Below, one piece after another: positions 8,575-17,384 of a DNA stretch of 64,000 nt (position 1 is its first letter; each line of letters starts with the position of its first letter). The translations under genes were made by a program, and so were the position numbers. A model generated the notes under the pieces. It saw only the letters and a program-made list of their open reading frames with translations, made no database searches and was not told the origin of the DNA. The DNA comes from Terrimonas sp. (GTDB taxonomy: Bacteria; Bacteroidota; Bacteroidia; Chitinophagales; Chitinophagaceae): NCBI RefSeq assembly GCF_003075435.1, contig NZ_QCZJ01000002.1, positions 301,972-365,971 on the forward strand, in the 5' to 3' direction.

Positions 8575-9822
8575 ATGTTTGAACATTACAATTATAGCGT
8601 TGCTGATCGGTTTCTTCGTTATGTGCAGGTTGATACACAATCAGATCCTGCATCACTGAAATATCCATCTACCGAAAAACAAAAAAATCTTTCCGGTATT
8701 CTTGTGAATGAATTAAGAGCGTTGGGAATAACTGATGCTGAACTGGACGAATACGGCTATGTATATGCTACCATTCCTTCGAACTCGCAAAAAAAGATAC
8801 CAGTAATTTGTTTTTGCGCCCACGTTGATACATCGCCGGATTGCAGCGGCAATGGCGTGAAACCTGTTATCCACAGAAATTATGATGGCGGGGATATTGT
8901 ATTACCCGATGATCAAACACAAATCATTACTACCAACGATCATCCATACCTGAAAGAGAAGAAAGGCGATGATATTATTACTGCGTCTGGCACAACGTTA
9001 TTAGGCGCTGATGATAAGGCCGGGGTAGCAGTAATTATGGATATGGCGCAATATCTGGCTACTCATCCTGAGGTAAAACACGGTACTATTAAGATATTAT
9101 TTACCCCGGATGAAGAAATAGGAAGGGGAGTAGACAAGGTAAATCTTGAGAAATTAGGCGCTGACTTTGCGTATACGCTTGATGCCGGAGAGCTGGGGAG
9201 TTTTGAAGATGAAACTTTTTCGGCAGATAGTTTTACTGTTACTTTTTCAGGTGTGAGTGCACACCCGGGCTATGCAAAAGATAAACTGGTAAATGCCATT
9301 AAAGTTGCTGCTGCTTTTGTTGAAGGACTTCCCAAAAACGGGTTGTCTCCTGAAAAAACGTATGGCAGGGAAGGTTTTGTGCACCCGGTGAATATCAGCG
9401 GTATTTCAGAGCAGGTAGTTGTTCAGTTTATTGTCAGGGATTTTAATACCACAAAACTGGGCGAATATGAATTGTTGCTGCAACAACACGTTGACGAAAC
9501 CATAAAGAAATTTCCCGGCGCCACGGCAACGGTACAGGTTAAAGAACAATATCGCAATATGAAAGAAGTACTCAATGATCATCCTTTGGTAAGTGAGTTT
9601 GCCATTGAGGCTATAAAACGTGCAGGTATTGAACCTAAGCCCGGCAGTGCAAGAGGCGGAACAGATGGATCACGTTTATCATTTATGGGTTTACCATGCC
9701 CCAATATATTTACAGGCGAAATGGCTTTTCATGGCAGGCACGAATATGTAAGTATACAGGATATGGAGAAAAGCGTTCAAGCCATTGTGCATTTGGCCCG
9801 CTTATGGGAAGAGCGGGGATGA
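8575..9822 (+). CDS. pepT: Peptidase T (tripeptide aminopeptidase, M20B)
   Basis: The 415-residue protein matches PepT over its full length. Metal and catalytic motifs are visible: HVDTSPD (His83, Asp85), GADDKAG (Asp146), the PDEEIG glutamate pair at 180-181, a dimerisation domain with SGVSAHPGYAKDK, RGGTDGSRLS and the final metal His in FHGRHEY. PepT is a cytosolic dizinc exopeptidase that releases the N-terminal residue from tripeptides, feeding amino-acid recycling. The start at 8575 gives the typical MFEHYNYSVADRFLRY N-terminus. The gene follows the M50 gene by 20 bp. Confidence 0.96.
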   Translation: MFEHYNYSVADRFLRYVQVDTQSDPASLKYPSTEKQKNLSGILVNELRALGITDAELDEYGYVYATIPSNSQKKIPVICFCAHVDTSPDCSGNGVKPVIHRNYDGGDIVLPDDQTQIITTNDHPYLKEKKGDDIITASGTTLLGADDKAGVAVIMDMAQYLATHPEVKHGTIKILFTPDEEIGRGVDKVNLEKLGADFAYTLDAGELGSFEDETFSADSFTVTFSGVSAHPGYAKDKLVNAIKVAAAFVEGLPKNGLSPEKTYGREGFVHPVNISGISEQVVVQFIVRDFNTTKLGEYELLLQQHVDETIKKFPGATATVQVKEQYRNMKEVLNDHPLVSEFAIEAIKRAGIEPKPGSARGGTDGSRLSFMGLPCPNIFTGEMAFHGRHEYVSIQDMEKSVQAIVHLARLWEERG

Positions 9823-9901
9823 ATCCGGATGAAATTGTGAGGCGTGAAACGGGAAATCTGAGAAAACCATTTCAGAATAACCGTAGCTGTAAATGACCGG
9901 G

Positions 9902-10426
9902 TTAAGACTGGTTTACAAAAAGCGCTTTTAGTTCTGCCGCGTCATTAGGTTTCATTTTTCCGCCCAGTATTAATCTTAATTGCCTTCTGCGGATAGCGCC
10001 TTCATACAACCTTTGTTCTTTTTCTGTTTCAGGTGTAAGTTGGGGCACAGGCGATGCCTTTCCTTCAGCATTCAAAGCTACAAAAGTGTAATAAGCTTCA
10101 TTACTCTTATACTTATGCTGGTTTTTAAGATCTTCACCCCAAACTTCCATATGCACTTCCATCGAGCTGGTGAATGCTCTTGTAACCTTTGCATGTATAT
10201 AAACCGCATTACCAAGCTTAATAGGCGCTTCAAAAGAGATATTATCAACAGATGCTGTTACAACAGGCGCATTGGCATGCTTTTGTGCCGATAATGCCGC
10301 GGCAATATCCATCCAATACATTAACCTGCCTCCCATTAAGTTACCAAAAACATTTGTATCATTCGGCAGCACAAGCTCCGTCATCTGTATCAACGATTCA
10401 CTGGCCTTTTTTGAGTTTACTTCCAT
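9902..10426 (-). CDS. Acyl-CoA thioesterase (hotdog fold, YciA/ACOT-like)
   Basis: The protein has 174 residues from the ATG at 10426. The hotdog signature is clear: PNDTNVFGNLMGGRLMYWMD, then a helix with AAALSAQKHA and the strand ASVDNISFEAPIKLG. The family hydrolyses acyl-CoA to free acid and CoA in the cytosol. A longer frame to 10510 was rejected because the extra 28 residues are not part of the family and because an exact -7 element (TAtcTTTG on the minus strand, 10440-10447) lies just upstream of 10426. The C-terminal ~30 residues are a charged helical extension. It converges with pepT. Confidence 0.9.
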   Translation of the reverse strand: MEVNSKKASESLIQMTELVLPNDTNVFGNLMGGRLMYWMDIAAALSAQKHANAPVVTASVDNISFEAPIKLGNAVYIHAKVTRAFTSSMEVHMEVWGEDLKNQHKYKSNEAYYTFVALNAEGKASPVPQLTPETEKEQRLYEGAIRRRQLRLILGGKMKPNDAAELKALFVNQS

Positions 10427-10439
10427 ACTAAAATTTACG

Positions 10440-10447
10440 CAAAGATA
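10440..10447 (-). promoter_or_regulatory. Bacteroidota -7 promoter element (TAtcTTTG) for the thioesterase gene
   Basis: This is an exact TAnnTTTG match on the minus strand, ending 13 nt before the ATG at 10426. It predicts a leader of about 7 nt. No clear -33 element is seen. Confidence 0.5.
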
Positions 10448-10701
10448 GATGAAAAACAGCCTGTTCGCCTGCCTCTTTAAAGGTATCTTGTACACACAAG
10501 TGTACCTCACCCTCCTTCTTCCTCTTCATGCAATGGCGAGGGAGCGGTGCTGCAGCGCAAAGCCAGGCAGTATCGCTGCCACATCAGCTATAAAATATAA
10601 CCAGGCAAGCATTTAACCATTTTTCCGCTTTCATATTTTCTGGTTCTTTTTATTTTCAGGTTGCCATTCTTACCGTTTTTAAACTGCCGGAAATTGAGGC
10701 T

Positions 10702-10726
10702 CCCCTCTCCGTTGCGCGGAGAGGGG
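10702..10726. repeat. GC-rich hairpin, REP-like element
   Basis: A perfect 9-bp inverted repeat (cccctctcc / ggagagggg) surrounds a 7-nt loop, followed by ctgggggtgggggag. The base composition is sharply unlike the flanks. Similar hairpins followed by a G-rich tail are widespread as dispersed intergenic repeats in many bacterial genomes. No second copy is present in this window. Confidence 0.5.
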
Positions 10727-10916
10727 CTGGGGGTGGGGGAGAAATTTGAAACGGGAAGATTTGAAAATCTTAAATACACCCGGTAATGCATTTAAAGTGC
10801 AGTGCACCGCTGATCTTTGCAGCATAGCAAAATAACATGCAATAAGCCGCAGCGTGGCGGAATATTATTATTCATGAATGCCTGATTTAGTTCTTGCTGG
10901 CATAGAATGTTAATGG

Positions 10917-10964
10917 TAGTACTGCAGTTGAAGTGTGCAACGAAGCTTTATAGTACCACTGCAG
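10917..10964. repeat. Dispersed intergenic repeat, copy A
   Basis: It contains tagtactgcag at 10917-10927 and tagtaccactgcag at 10951-10964 flanking the block gaagtgtgcaacgaag. The inner block and both ends reappear in reverse orientation, with a deletion, at 29160-29192. This is consistent with a diverged dispersed element. Confidence 0.45.
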
Positions 10965-11021
10965 CCAGGTTCATAAAAAACATATATGTATTGCAAATAA
11001 AATAGCTGTGCCCTCTTACTT

Positions 11022-12119
11022 TCAAATTTCCACATTTTCCAACCCTTCCAAAAACCCATCGTCCGCATCCGCTCCAATGCCATTGCCATCAGGCAATTCA
11101 ACCATAAAACCATTATACCGGACGCCGCCTTTTACCGGATCAGCTTTATGACCAAGCATACAGGTATCCATATCGTAAAACCTGATATTATTTTTGGCAG
11201 CAGCAAAATGCGCAAAGGCGGTTAAAGCTACCCTGCTTTCCAGCATGCCACCCATCATACAGGGAATATTGTTTTTCTCACAAACAGTATTTATTTTTTC
11301 TGCCTCCAGTATACCTCCGCTTTTCGCGAATTTAATATTCACATAACTACAGGCATTGGCTGCAATTAAACGTTCGGCATCATGGTGATCAAACACGCTT
11401 TCATCTGCCATTACAGGTATGGGCGAAACTTTATGTAATTGCGGCAAATAATGATCGTTATACCTGCGCATGGGCTGTTCACAAAACTGAATATCATATT
11501 TACCCAATTCAGTCAGTGCATGCAAAGCGCCATCCTTTGTCCAGCCCTGGTTAGCGTCTATACGTAACCGTATATCATTACCGATAGCCTTCCTTATCTG
11601 TTTTATCCGTTCAATATCCTCATCAGGGTCTTTTCCCAGTTTTACCTTTATGATGTGCACGCCTTTGTTTTTATAATCAATAGCGGTTTGCGCCATTGCC
11701 CCGGGTGCACCGATCCCGATGGTAAGATCAGTTTCCATGCTTTTTTTATTGCCACCCAAAAAAGCATACAACGGCTGATTGCTTTTTTTAGCAGCGATAT
11801 CATACAACGCCATATCAAAAGCGCTTTTAATAGTGCTGTTGTATGCTGTAAAAGCATGTAGCTCATTCATCCGGCTGTCTATATCCAGCGCGTTTTTACC
11901 CTTCCATATAGCGGCAAAATCTTTTGCCATTTCAAAACAGGTAGCTTGTGTTTCGCCAACGATCATAGGAAAAGCAGAACATTCGCCAACACCATATATT
12001 CCCTCATCAGTATATATTCTTATAAAAATATTCTGGGCATAATGCATGGTACCGGTAGCAATGGTAAATGGATGCATGGGAATGCTGAATTTGTATATAG
12101 CTGTTTGCTTTATTTTCAT
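11022..12119 (-). CDS. L-Ala-D/L-Glu (dipeptide) epimerase, enolase superfamily
   Basis: The 365-residue protein has the mandelate racemase/muconate lactonising layout: a capping domain (about 1-120) and a TIM barrel. Visible catalytic features are the KxK acid/base in IIKVKLG, metal ligands in RIDANQGW, CEQP and MADES, the second Lys in NIKFAKSGG, and a C-terminal YDMDT acidic motif typical of dipeptide epimerases, where it binds the substrate amino group. The likely role is to epimerise L-Ala-D-Glu from peptidoglycan turnover, in the cytosol. The ATG at 12119 is chosen because the protein then begins MKIKQTAIYKF, the usual first strand; 21 further upstream codons are unlike the family. Exact dipeptide specificity cannot be read from sequence. 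Confidence 0.88.
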   Translation of the reverse strand: MKIKQTAIYKFSIPMHPFTIATGTMHYAQNIFIRIYTDEGIYGVGECSAFPMIVGETQATCFEMAKDFAAIWKGKNALDIDSRMNELHAFTAYNSTIKSAFDMALYDIAAKKSNQPLYAFLGGNKKSMETDLTIGIGAPGAMAQTAIDYKNKGVHIIKVKLGKDPDEDIERIKQIRKAIGNDIRLRIDANQGWTKDGALHALTELGKYDIQFCEQPMRRYNDHYLPQLHKVSPIPVMADESVFDHHDAERLIAANACSYVNIKFAKSGGILEAEKINTVCEKNNIPCMMGGMLESRVALTAFAHFAAAKNNIRFYDMDTCMLGHKADPVKGGVRYNGFMVELPDGNGIGADADDGFLEGLENVEI

Positions 12120-12204
12120 ATTATGTACAATAGATTTGGCAAAATAAGTAAAGAAATGAGCAAAACCGGCAAATTTATTCACTAATACATATCAGCGGGT
12201 TACT

Positions 12205-12212
12205 TACTTTTG
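12205..12212 (+). promoter_or_regulatory. -7 promoter element (TActTTTG) for proline dehydrogenase
   Basis: This is an exact TAnnTTTG match ending 22 nt before the ATG at 12235, predicting a leader of about 16 nt. A near match (TTatTTTG, minus strand, 12140-12147) serves the divergent epimerase gene. Confidence 0.5.
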
Positions 12213-12234
12213 GGGCCTAAAGAAAAACTCCGGT

Positions 12235-13464
12235 ATGGATAGATCTGTTCCTGTTTCTTTTGACAATACTGAAAACGCATTTGAATATAAAAGTAATGCC
12301 GCGCTGAAAAAAGCCCGGTTTCTCTTCTCTTCAATGGGCTATGCATCGCTTGTAAAATTGGGAACCGCTATTACGCCCTGGGCTATAAAAGCGGGGTTGC
12401 CTGTAAAAGGTATTATCCGCAATACGATTTTTGATCAGTTTGTTGGCGGGGAAACACTGGAAGAAACTGCCAATGTTGCAAAAAAATTAAGTGAATATCA
12501 TGTAGGGGTTATACTTGATTATGGTGTTGAAGGCGGCGATTATGGAGAAGAGGCTTTTGATCATTCTATGGATGAATTCATCAGGGTAATTGATTATGCT
12601 GCCACGCAACCTAATATTCCGTTCATGAGTATTAAGGTAACCGGGTTTGCAAGATTGGGTTTGCTGGAAAAACTGGATTCCTCTGTTTCTGATCATCAGG
12701 GTTCATTAATGAAACGTTATAACCAGGCAGTAAATACTTTAACAGATGAAGAAAAGAAAGAGTGGGAGCGGGTACAATACCGGATGGAAAAGATTTGCAA
12801 AATCGCTGCTGAAAAAAATATAGGTGTGCTGGTTGATGCGGAAGAAACATGGATACAGGATCCCGTTGATGTAATAACGATTCTGATGATGGAAAAATTC
12901 AATAAAACCCGTCCTGTTGTTTACAATACCATCCAGTTATATCGCCATGACCGGCTAAAATTTTTAAGAGATTCTCTCGAAGCCGCCGAATTAAAACAAT
13001 TTATCCTTGGCGCTAAGCTTGTACGTGGCGCATATATGGAAAAAGAAAGGAAACGTGCAGAAGAAATGGGCTATGCTTCACCAATACAGCCTAATAAGCA
13101 GGCAACAGATGATGATTATAATGCAGGTGTTACCTTTTGCATTGAACATCTTGATAAGATTGCACTTATTGTTGCTTCGCATAATGAATACAGCAATCTG
13201 CTTGCAGTAGATCTGTTGTTGAAAAAAGAACTTCCGCTCAATCATCCGCATGTACATTTTTCGCAATTGTACGGCATGAGCGATAATATAACTTTCAATC
13301 TTGCTAAAGCAGGCTGCTCTGTAAGTAAATACCTTCCTTTTGGGCCAATAAAAGATGTTATTCCATATTTAATGAGACGCGCACAGGAAAACAGTTCAGT
13401 AGCCGGGCAAACAGGCCGTGAGCTCGGATTAATAAGAAAGGAAATGCAAAGAAGAAAATTATAA
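12235..13464 (+). CDS. Proline dehydrogenase (FAD-dependent)
   Basis: The protein has 409 residues with a TIM-barrel PRODH domain. Diagnostic segments are LDYGVEGGD, SIKVTGFARLGLLE, LVDAEETWIQ, NTIQLYRHDRL, KLVRGAYMEKER and the C-terminal MRRAQENSSVAGQ substrate-binding arginine helix. It oxidises L-proline to delta-1-pyrroline-5-carboxylate and passes electrons to the quinone pool, usually membrane-associated. It is a stand-alone PRODH, not a PutA fusion, and no P5C dehydrogenase gene adjoins it. It is divergent from the epimerase gene. Confidence 0.95.
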   Translation: MDRSVPVSFDNTENAFEYKSNAALKKARFLFSSMGYASLVKLGTAITPWAIKAGLPVKGIIRNTIFDQFVGGETLEETANVAKKLSEYHVGVILDYGVEGGDYGEEAFDHSMDEFIRVIDYAATQPNIPFMSIKVTGFARLGLLEKLDSSVSDHQGSLMKRYNQAVNTLTDEEKKEWERVQYRMEKICKIAAEKNIGVLVDAEETWIQDPVDVITILMMEKFNKTRPVVYNTIQLYRHDRLKFLRDSLEAAELKQFILGAKLVRGAYMEKERKRAEEMGYASPIQPNKQATDDDYNAGVTFCIEHLDKIALIVASHNEYSNLLAVDLLLKKELPLNHPHVHFSQLYGMSDNITFNLAKAGCSVSKYLPFGPIKDVIPYLMRRAQENSSVAGQTGRELGLIRKEMQRRKL

Positions 13465-13567
13465 TGATGAGGAATTATTGCCTCACAACGGAAACGTATT
13501 TTCCCTTATTCACGTCTTTAATAGTATCCTTCCTGCATTAACAATTCATAAGAGTGGCTTTGTTATG

Positions 13568-13599
13568 TATGCCAGAGATGTATGACATCTTTTGGCATA
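13568..13599 (+). other. Long imperfect hairpin between proline dehydrogenase and the barrel gene
   Basis: Outer arms tatgcca (13568-13574) and tggcata (13593-13599) pair perfectly. Inner arms agatgt (13576-13581) and acatct (13585-13590) also pair, around an ATG loop. A T-rich stretch follows. It lies 104 bp after the proline dehydrogenase stop and 57 bp before the barrel start, so it could be a late terminator or a 5' leader structure. Confidence 0.35.
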
Positions 13600-13655
13600 G
13601 TTTTCATTTTACTATTCAATGAATTACAACTTTAACAATCTTAAATTACTTACTT

Positions 13656-14297
13656 ATGAAACTGAAGAACACGTTGTTTTTTATTGCAGTGTTTACCACG
13701 CTTGGCCTACTTTCTTTATCAGCGCAAAGCCAGGTTCAGATTGGTATTAACGGTGGAAGACTTGAAGGGACGGGAAGCTCGCAATGGGGTTTTGGTGGTC
13801 ATGTTAAATTTCTGGTTGCTGATAAATTTGCAATCGGTGTTGCAGCAAGAGGTTATCCTAAAAATGTAAAAACAAGCGATATTAATTTTGGTGGGAACAA
13901 TTATAAAATGACCCGTGGAAACACTATTGTACCTGTTACAGGTTCGCTTGATTACTATTTTGGTAAAGCACCTGTACGTCCTTATATAGGTGCAGATATA
14001 GGTGCTTATTTCAGGCAATATGTATTGACGATTACTCAAAATAACGGGAGTAGTTCATATTATAATACCAGCGATAAGCAAACGTTTTTCGGAGCCGCCC
14101 CAAGAGCAGGTTTAAATGTAGCACTTGGACCGGTGGGCATATTCGGACAGGCAGGATACAATTTCTTATTCGGGTCAGGCGATAAAAATAATATTACTGT
14201 GCCTGGTATAAACAACGATATTGATACAAAACCAACAGATAAATTCTGGACATTTGATGTAGGCGTATTTTTCAAGATAGGTGGTGGATCTAATTAA
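13656..14297 (+). CDS. Outer-membrane beta-barrel protein (OmpX/OmpW-like size)
   Basis: The 213-residue protein has an N-terminal signal peptide (MKLKNTLFF, hydrophobic core, cut near LSAQSQ). The rest alternates hydrophobic and polar residues in about eight strands (QIGINGGRL, HVKFLVADKFAIGVAARG, PVTGSLDYYFG, PYIGADIGAYF, GLNVALGPVGIFGQAGY) and ends in DVGVFFKIGG, as in small outer-membrane barrels. Function is unknown; pore, adhesion or structural roles are all possible. It is monocistronic, with a strong terminator after it. Confidence 0.82.
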   Translation: MKLKNTLFFIAVFTTLGLLSLSAQSQVQIGINGGRLEGTGSSQWGFGGHVKFLVADKFAIGVAARGYPKNVKTSDINFGGNNYKMTRGNTIVPVTGSLDYYFGKAPVRPYIGADIGAYFRQYVLTITQNNGSSSYYNTSDKQTFFGAAPRAGLNVALGPVGIFGQAGYNFLFGSGDKNNITVPGINNDIDTKPTDKFWTFDVGVFFKIGGGSN

Positions 14298-14331
14298 ATC
14301 CGGCAATCTTTACTCAATATATATCAACAGG

Positions 14332-14361
14332 AACTCCCGGACTGATGTGCCGGGAGTTTTT
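14332..14361 (+). terminator. Rho-independent terminator after the barrel gene
   Basis: A perfect 9-bp stem (aactcccgg 14332-14340, ccgggagtt 14350-14358) with a 9-nt loop is followed by a short T-rich tail. It is 34 bp past the stop. Confidence 0.85.
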
Positions 14362-14453
14362 ATTTGCAGAAGTAATTAGATGTTTCTCCTTCTTTATTTA
14401 ATGTCAAAACAATTAAAATATATTTTAAACAGGAGAGTTGTATTAGTATATGC

Positions 14454-15929
14454 TCAGGTATCTTGATCATCATTAAAAAGTATATCAATGCTATTGTCTT
14501 TTATTGCTTCATTAACCTTGTTTTGTACCTCAGCGCCTGGTAATTGCTGTACTTTACGCAATTGCCGCTCAATAGCCCTGCTGCGAACTTCCGCCTGGTC
14601 AATGGTATTGGTTGCTTCCTGCAATTTCTTTTTGGTTCTTTCCAGCACTGTTCCAAATTTACCAAATTCGGTTTTTACCGCGCCAAGCAGATCCCATACC
14701 TCACTGCTTCTTTTTTCAATAGCCAGCGTTCTAAAACCCATTTGCAGGCTGTTGAGCAAAGCGCTCAATGTGGTAGGACCGGTAATGGTTATTTTATAAT
14801 CTTTCTGGATTTGCTCAAACAAGCCAGGTGTTCTTAATACTTCTGCATACAAACTTTCAAAAGGAAGGAACATAATGCCATATTCAGTAGTGTTTGGCGG
14901 ATCAATATATTTTTCTTTGATATCCCGTGCATTTTTCAGAATGGCATTTTTAAATGATTTTTTTAATTCATCAATTTTTTCAGGATTGCCGTCGTCATAA
15001 GCATCTACCAGTGCTTCATAATCTTCCTTGGGAAATTTGGAATCCACGGGCAGCCACAATGTTTTTTCAAGATTGTTGTTGTTGGGCATTTTGATAGCAA
15101 ATTCTACAATAGCACCGCTGCCGGCCTTGGTTTTTACATTCCTTTCATATTGCTCATTGGTCAGTAAATCTTCAAGAATATTGGCAAGCTGATATTCCCC
15201 TAAAATGCCTCTTGATTTTACATTGCTCATTACCTTTTTTATATCTCCCACGCTGCTTGCCAGAGATTGCATTTCACCCAGTCCTTTATGCACCAGTTCA
15301 AGCCTTTCGCTGATCAGTGTAAACGAATCATTAAATCTTTTTTCAAGTGTGGTTTGCAGTTTTTCATCTACCGTATTCCGCATTTCTTCCAGCTTTTTGC
15401 TGTTATCTTCCTGCAGGTTTTTTAATTTATTCTCAACGGTTTCCCGGATCCTTTCCAGTTTTGTTTCGGTGTCATTTTTGATTTGCTCCTGTTTTATGAA
15501 AAGATCATTGAATTTTTGCCGTTGCAGCTCGTTAAAATTCTTCATGTTATTGGTGAATTTTTCTTCAAACGATTTCAGGCTGCCTGCTAATTCTGCACGG
15601 TTATCTTTTGCCGCATTGCTTAATAATTCGCTCAGCGTTCTCTGGTTGCCGGTCAAACCTGTAATGGTTTGGGTAAGTTGATCCGAAAAATTTTTCAGGG
15701 TTGTACTGAGCTCCTGGCGGGATTCACGTGCATTTTTTTGTATTTCATCCCGGTTGCCGGAAAACTCTGTTCTGATCAAGGCATCAATTCTTGAAACATC
15801 AAGGCTGGTTTTTATGAGCGTTGTTTTTATTTCATCAATATTGATTGCGGGTTTTTTAAATAAGGTGATAAGCAGACTAATTATAAGTAATAATGTACAG
15901 GCTATCAATAGCGTTTCCGGTAGTGTCAT
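14454..15929 (-). CDS. rmuC: RmuC family protein
   Basis: The 491-residue protein has an N-terminal transmembrane helix (about 5-25), a long coiled coil (about 50-215) and the C-terminal RmuC domain. The domain is recognised by VKSRGILGEYQL, LWLPVDSKFP, ARDIKEKYIDPPNTTEYGIMFLP, YAEVLR and ITGPTTLSALLNSLQMGFR. RmuC was defined in E. coli as limiting inversions at short inverted repeats and has a nuclease-related fold; the precise reaction is not established. It is membrane-anchored with the domain in the cytoplasm. It is divergent from the mdaB cassette. Confidence 0.93.
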   Translation of the reverse strand: MTLPETLLIACTLLLIISLLITLFKKPAINIDEIKTTLIKTSLDVSRIDALIRTEFSGNRDEIQKNARESRQELSTTLKNFSDQLTQTITGLTGNQRTLSELLSNAAKDNRAELAGSLKSFEEKFTNNMKNFNELQRQKFNDLFIKQEQIKNDTETKLERIRETVENKLKNLQEDNSKKLEEMRNTVDEKLQTTLEKRFNDSFTLISERLELVHKGLGEMQSLASSVGDIKKVMSNVKSRGILGEYQLANILEDLLTNEQYERNVKTKAGSGAIVEFAIKMPNNNNLEKTLWLPVDSKFPKEDYEALVDAYDDGNPEKIDELKKSFKNAILKNARDIKEKYIDPPNTTEYGIMFLPFESLYAEVLRTPGLFEQIQKDYKITITGPTTLSALLNSLQMGFRTLAIEKRSSEVWDLLGAVKTEFGKFGTVLERTKKKLQEATNTIDQAEVRSRAIERQLRKVQQLPGAEVQNKVNEAIKDNSIDILFNDDQDT

Positions 15930-16074
15930 GAAATGGTATTAATGTAAGTATAGATAGTTTCGAAATTATACTATTTAATTTAATGCATCCTGTTAACACA
16001 GGTAAAACTTGTGATATAGCTCACAGGTTAATTCCTCCTTTATACAAGAATTTTGCGTCATTAAATGTTCAATC

Positions 16075-16725
16075 ATGACAAAGGTTTTTATAATAAACGG
16101 AGGTCAGCATTTTGCGCATTCCGGCGGAAAGTTTAATGAAACACTGGTAAAATGGGACAAAGATTTTTTTACGGCACTCAATGGCTTTGAGATAAAAACT
16201 AGCAATATAAACGATCCATATCACCCGGATGAAGAAGTGCAAAAATTTGTTTGGGCTGATGTAATTGTTTACCACACTCCGGTTTGGTGGTTCGGGTTAC
16301 CGCATAAGTTTAAAGAATATCTCGACAGGGTCTTTACTGCAGGGCACCGGAGAGGCATTTATTACAGCGATGGAAGGAAGCGTGAAAATCCGGCTATTAA
16401 CTATGGCACCGGAGGGTCTATGCATGGAAAAAGCTACATGCTTACAACCACCTGGAACGCGCCTGCTACGGCATTTACACTGCCTGGTGAATTTTTCTGT
16501 GAAACCAGTGTGGATGATGGCGTAATGTTTGGATTTCATCATATGAATGCTTTTACAGGCATGGAAAAGATAGAAAGCTTTCACTTTCATGACCTTGAGA
16601 AAAATGCGACGCCTGAAAGAATTGCTCTCTATAAAAAGCAGTATTCAGCACATCTGCATAATCAATTTATAAACACACACAATCGTTATGAAACCGAAAA
16701 TTCTTTTTGTCGTAACCAGTCATGA
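16075..16725 (+). CDS. mdaB: NAD(P)H-dependent quinone reductase, MdaB-like flavoprotein
   Basis: The protein has 216 residues with a flavodoxin-like fold. The N-terminal strand KVFIINGGQHFAHSGGKFNET, the WADVIVYHTPVWWFGLPHKFKEYLDRVFTAG segment (FAD/quinone pocket), GSMHGKSYMLTTTWNAP and FGFHHMNAFTGME all match MdaB. These cytosolic enzymes reduce quinones by two electrons and protect against electrophile and oxidative stress. Its last 38 bp overlap the next gene in another frame, so the two are translationally coupled. The tail from about residue 200 on (NTHNRYETENSF) is the overlap-encoded part and is unlike the family. Confidence 0.9.
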   Translation: MTKVFIINGGQHFAHSGGKFNETLVKWDKDFFTALNGFEIKTSNINDPYHPDEEVQKFVWADVIVYHTPVWWFGLPHKFKEYLDRVFTAGHRRGIYYSDGRKRENPAINYGTGGSMHGKSYMLTTTWNAPATAFTLPGEFFCETSVDDGVMFGFHHMNAFTGMEKIESFHFHDLEKNATPERIALYKKQYSAHLHNQFINTHNRYETENSFCRNQS

Positions 16726-17362
16726 TGCAAAAGGTAGCACTGGTGAAAAAACCGGCTATTATCTTGGGGAAGTTTCTCATCCCTGGGAAGTATTAACAGC
16801 AGCAGGATATGAAATTGATTTTGTTAGTCCGCAGGGAGGTAATCCTCCGGTAGACGGCTTTGATCTTACCGATAGTACAAATAAAAAATTTTGGGAAGAT
16901 CAATACTATCATCATAAAATTTCCCACTCAATGAAACCATCTGAGGTTATTGCCGGAGATTATAAAGCAGTTTTTTTTGCAGGGGGGCATGGCGTCATGT
17001 GGGATTTACCGGACGACTTAACTATTGCAGCCTTAGCGGCAAAAATTTATGAGAACAATGGTGTTGTTGCCGCAGTTTGTCATGGCCCGGCAGGGCTGGT
17101 TAATATTAAACTCAGCAATGGAAAATTTCTTGTTGATGGTAAAAAGGTAAATGGTTTTACAAATGAAGAAGAGGAAATGGTAAAATTAACCGGTGTAGTT
17201 CCGTTTCTGTTAGAAAATAAATTAAAAGAGCGAGGGGGCATCTATGAAAAATCTGCGCCCTGGCAACTGCATGTAACTATTGACAACAGGCTTATTACAG
17301 GTCAGAATCCTCAATCGGCAAAAGCAGTAGGAAAGGCGATACGGGATAGTTTACATCAATAG
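16688..17362 (+). CDS. DJ-1/PfpI family protein (Hsp31-like class I amidotransferase fold)
   Basis: The 224-residue protein has the DJ-1/PfpI fold. The nucleophile is Cys131 in the elbow AVCHGPAGLV with His132 next to it, the upstream acidic residue lies in SHPWEVLTAAGY, and the GGHGVMWDL oxyanion loop is present. Close relatives are Hsp31-like glyoxalase III/deglycase enzymes that detoxify methylglyoxal. Which activity applies here is an inference. It overlaps mdaB by 38 bp and precedes a Crp/Fnr regulator by 22 bp, which points to a reactive-carbonyl/quinone stress cassette. Confidence 0.9.
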   Translation: MKPKILFVVTSHDAKGSTGEKTGYYLGEVSHPWEVLTAAGYEIDFVSPQGGNPPVDGFDLTDSTNKKFWEDQYYHHKISHSMKPSEVIAGDYKAVFFAGGHGVMWDLPDDLTIAALAAKIYENNGVVAAVCHGPAGLVNIKLSNGKFLVDGKKVNGFTNEEEEMVKLTGVVPFLLENKLKERGGIYEKSAPWQLHVTIDNRLITGQNPQSAKAVGKAIRDSLHQ

Positions 17363-17372
17363 TTTTTGCCTG

Positions 17373-17380
17373 TATTTTTG
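17373..17380 (+). promoter_or_regulatory. Exact -7 motif (TAttTTTG) four bases before the Crp/Fnr start codon
   Basis: The TAnnTTTG match ends at 17380 and the ATG begins at 17385. If it is a real promoter the transcript would start at or near the ATG, making it leaderless. It could also be a chance match in AT-rich DNA. Confidence 0.3.
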
Positions 17381-17384
17381 CGGT

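Larger units (their letters stand above)
10427..11021. other. 595-bp non-coding interval with repeat-like elements
   Basis: No credible gene is present; the short frames here lack ribosome-binding context, family resemblance and sensible composition. The interval holds the thioesterase promoter (10440-10447), a GC-rich hairpin (10702-10726) in otherwise AT-rich DNA, and an element at 10917-10964 that recurs in diverged form near 29160. It separates two minus-strand genes. Confidence 0.65.

Noticed and set aside
10427-10510. 28-codon upstream extension of the thioesterase gene
   Set aside because: It crosses an exact -7 promoter element and is not part of the hotdog family N-terminus.
10588-10791. 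67-codon minus-strand open frame with a Pro/Ser-rich stretch
   Set aside because: It is read through the GC-rich hairpin repeat; the SPTPSPSP pattern comes from the repeat itself and there is no start context or family match.
15205-15681. 158-codon open frame opposite rmuC
   Set aside because: It is the antisense shadow of the rmuC coiled-coil region, with biased Ser/Phe/Leu composition.
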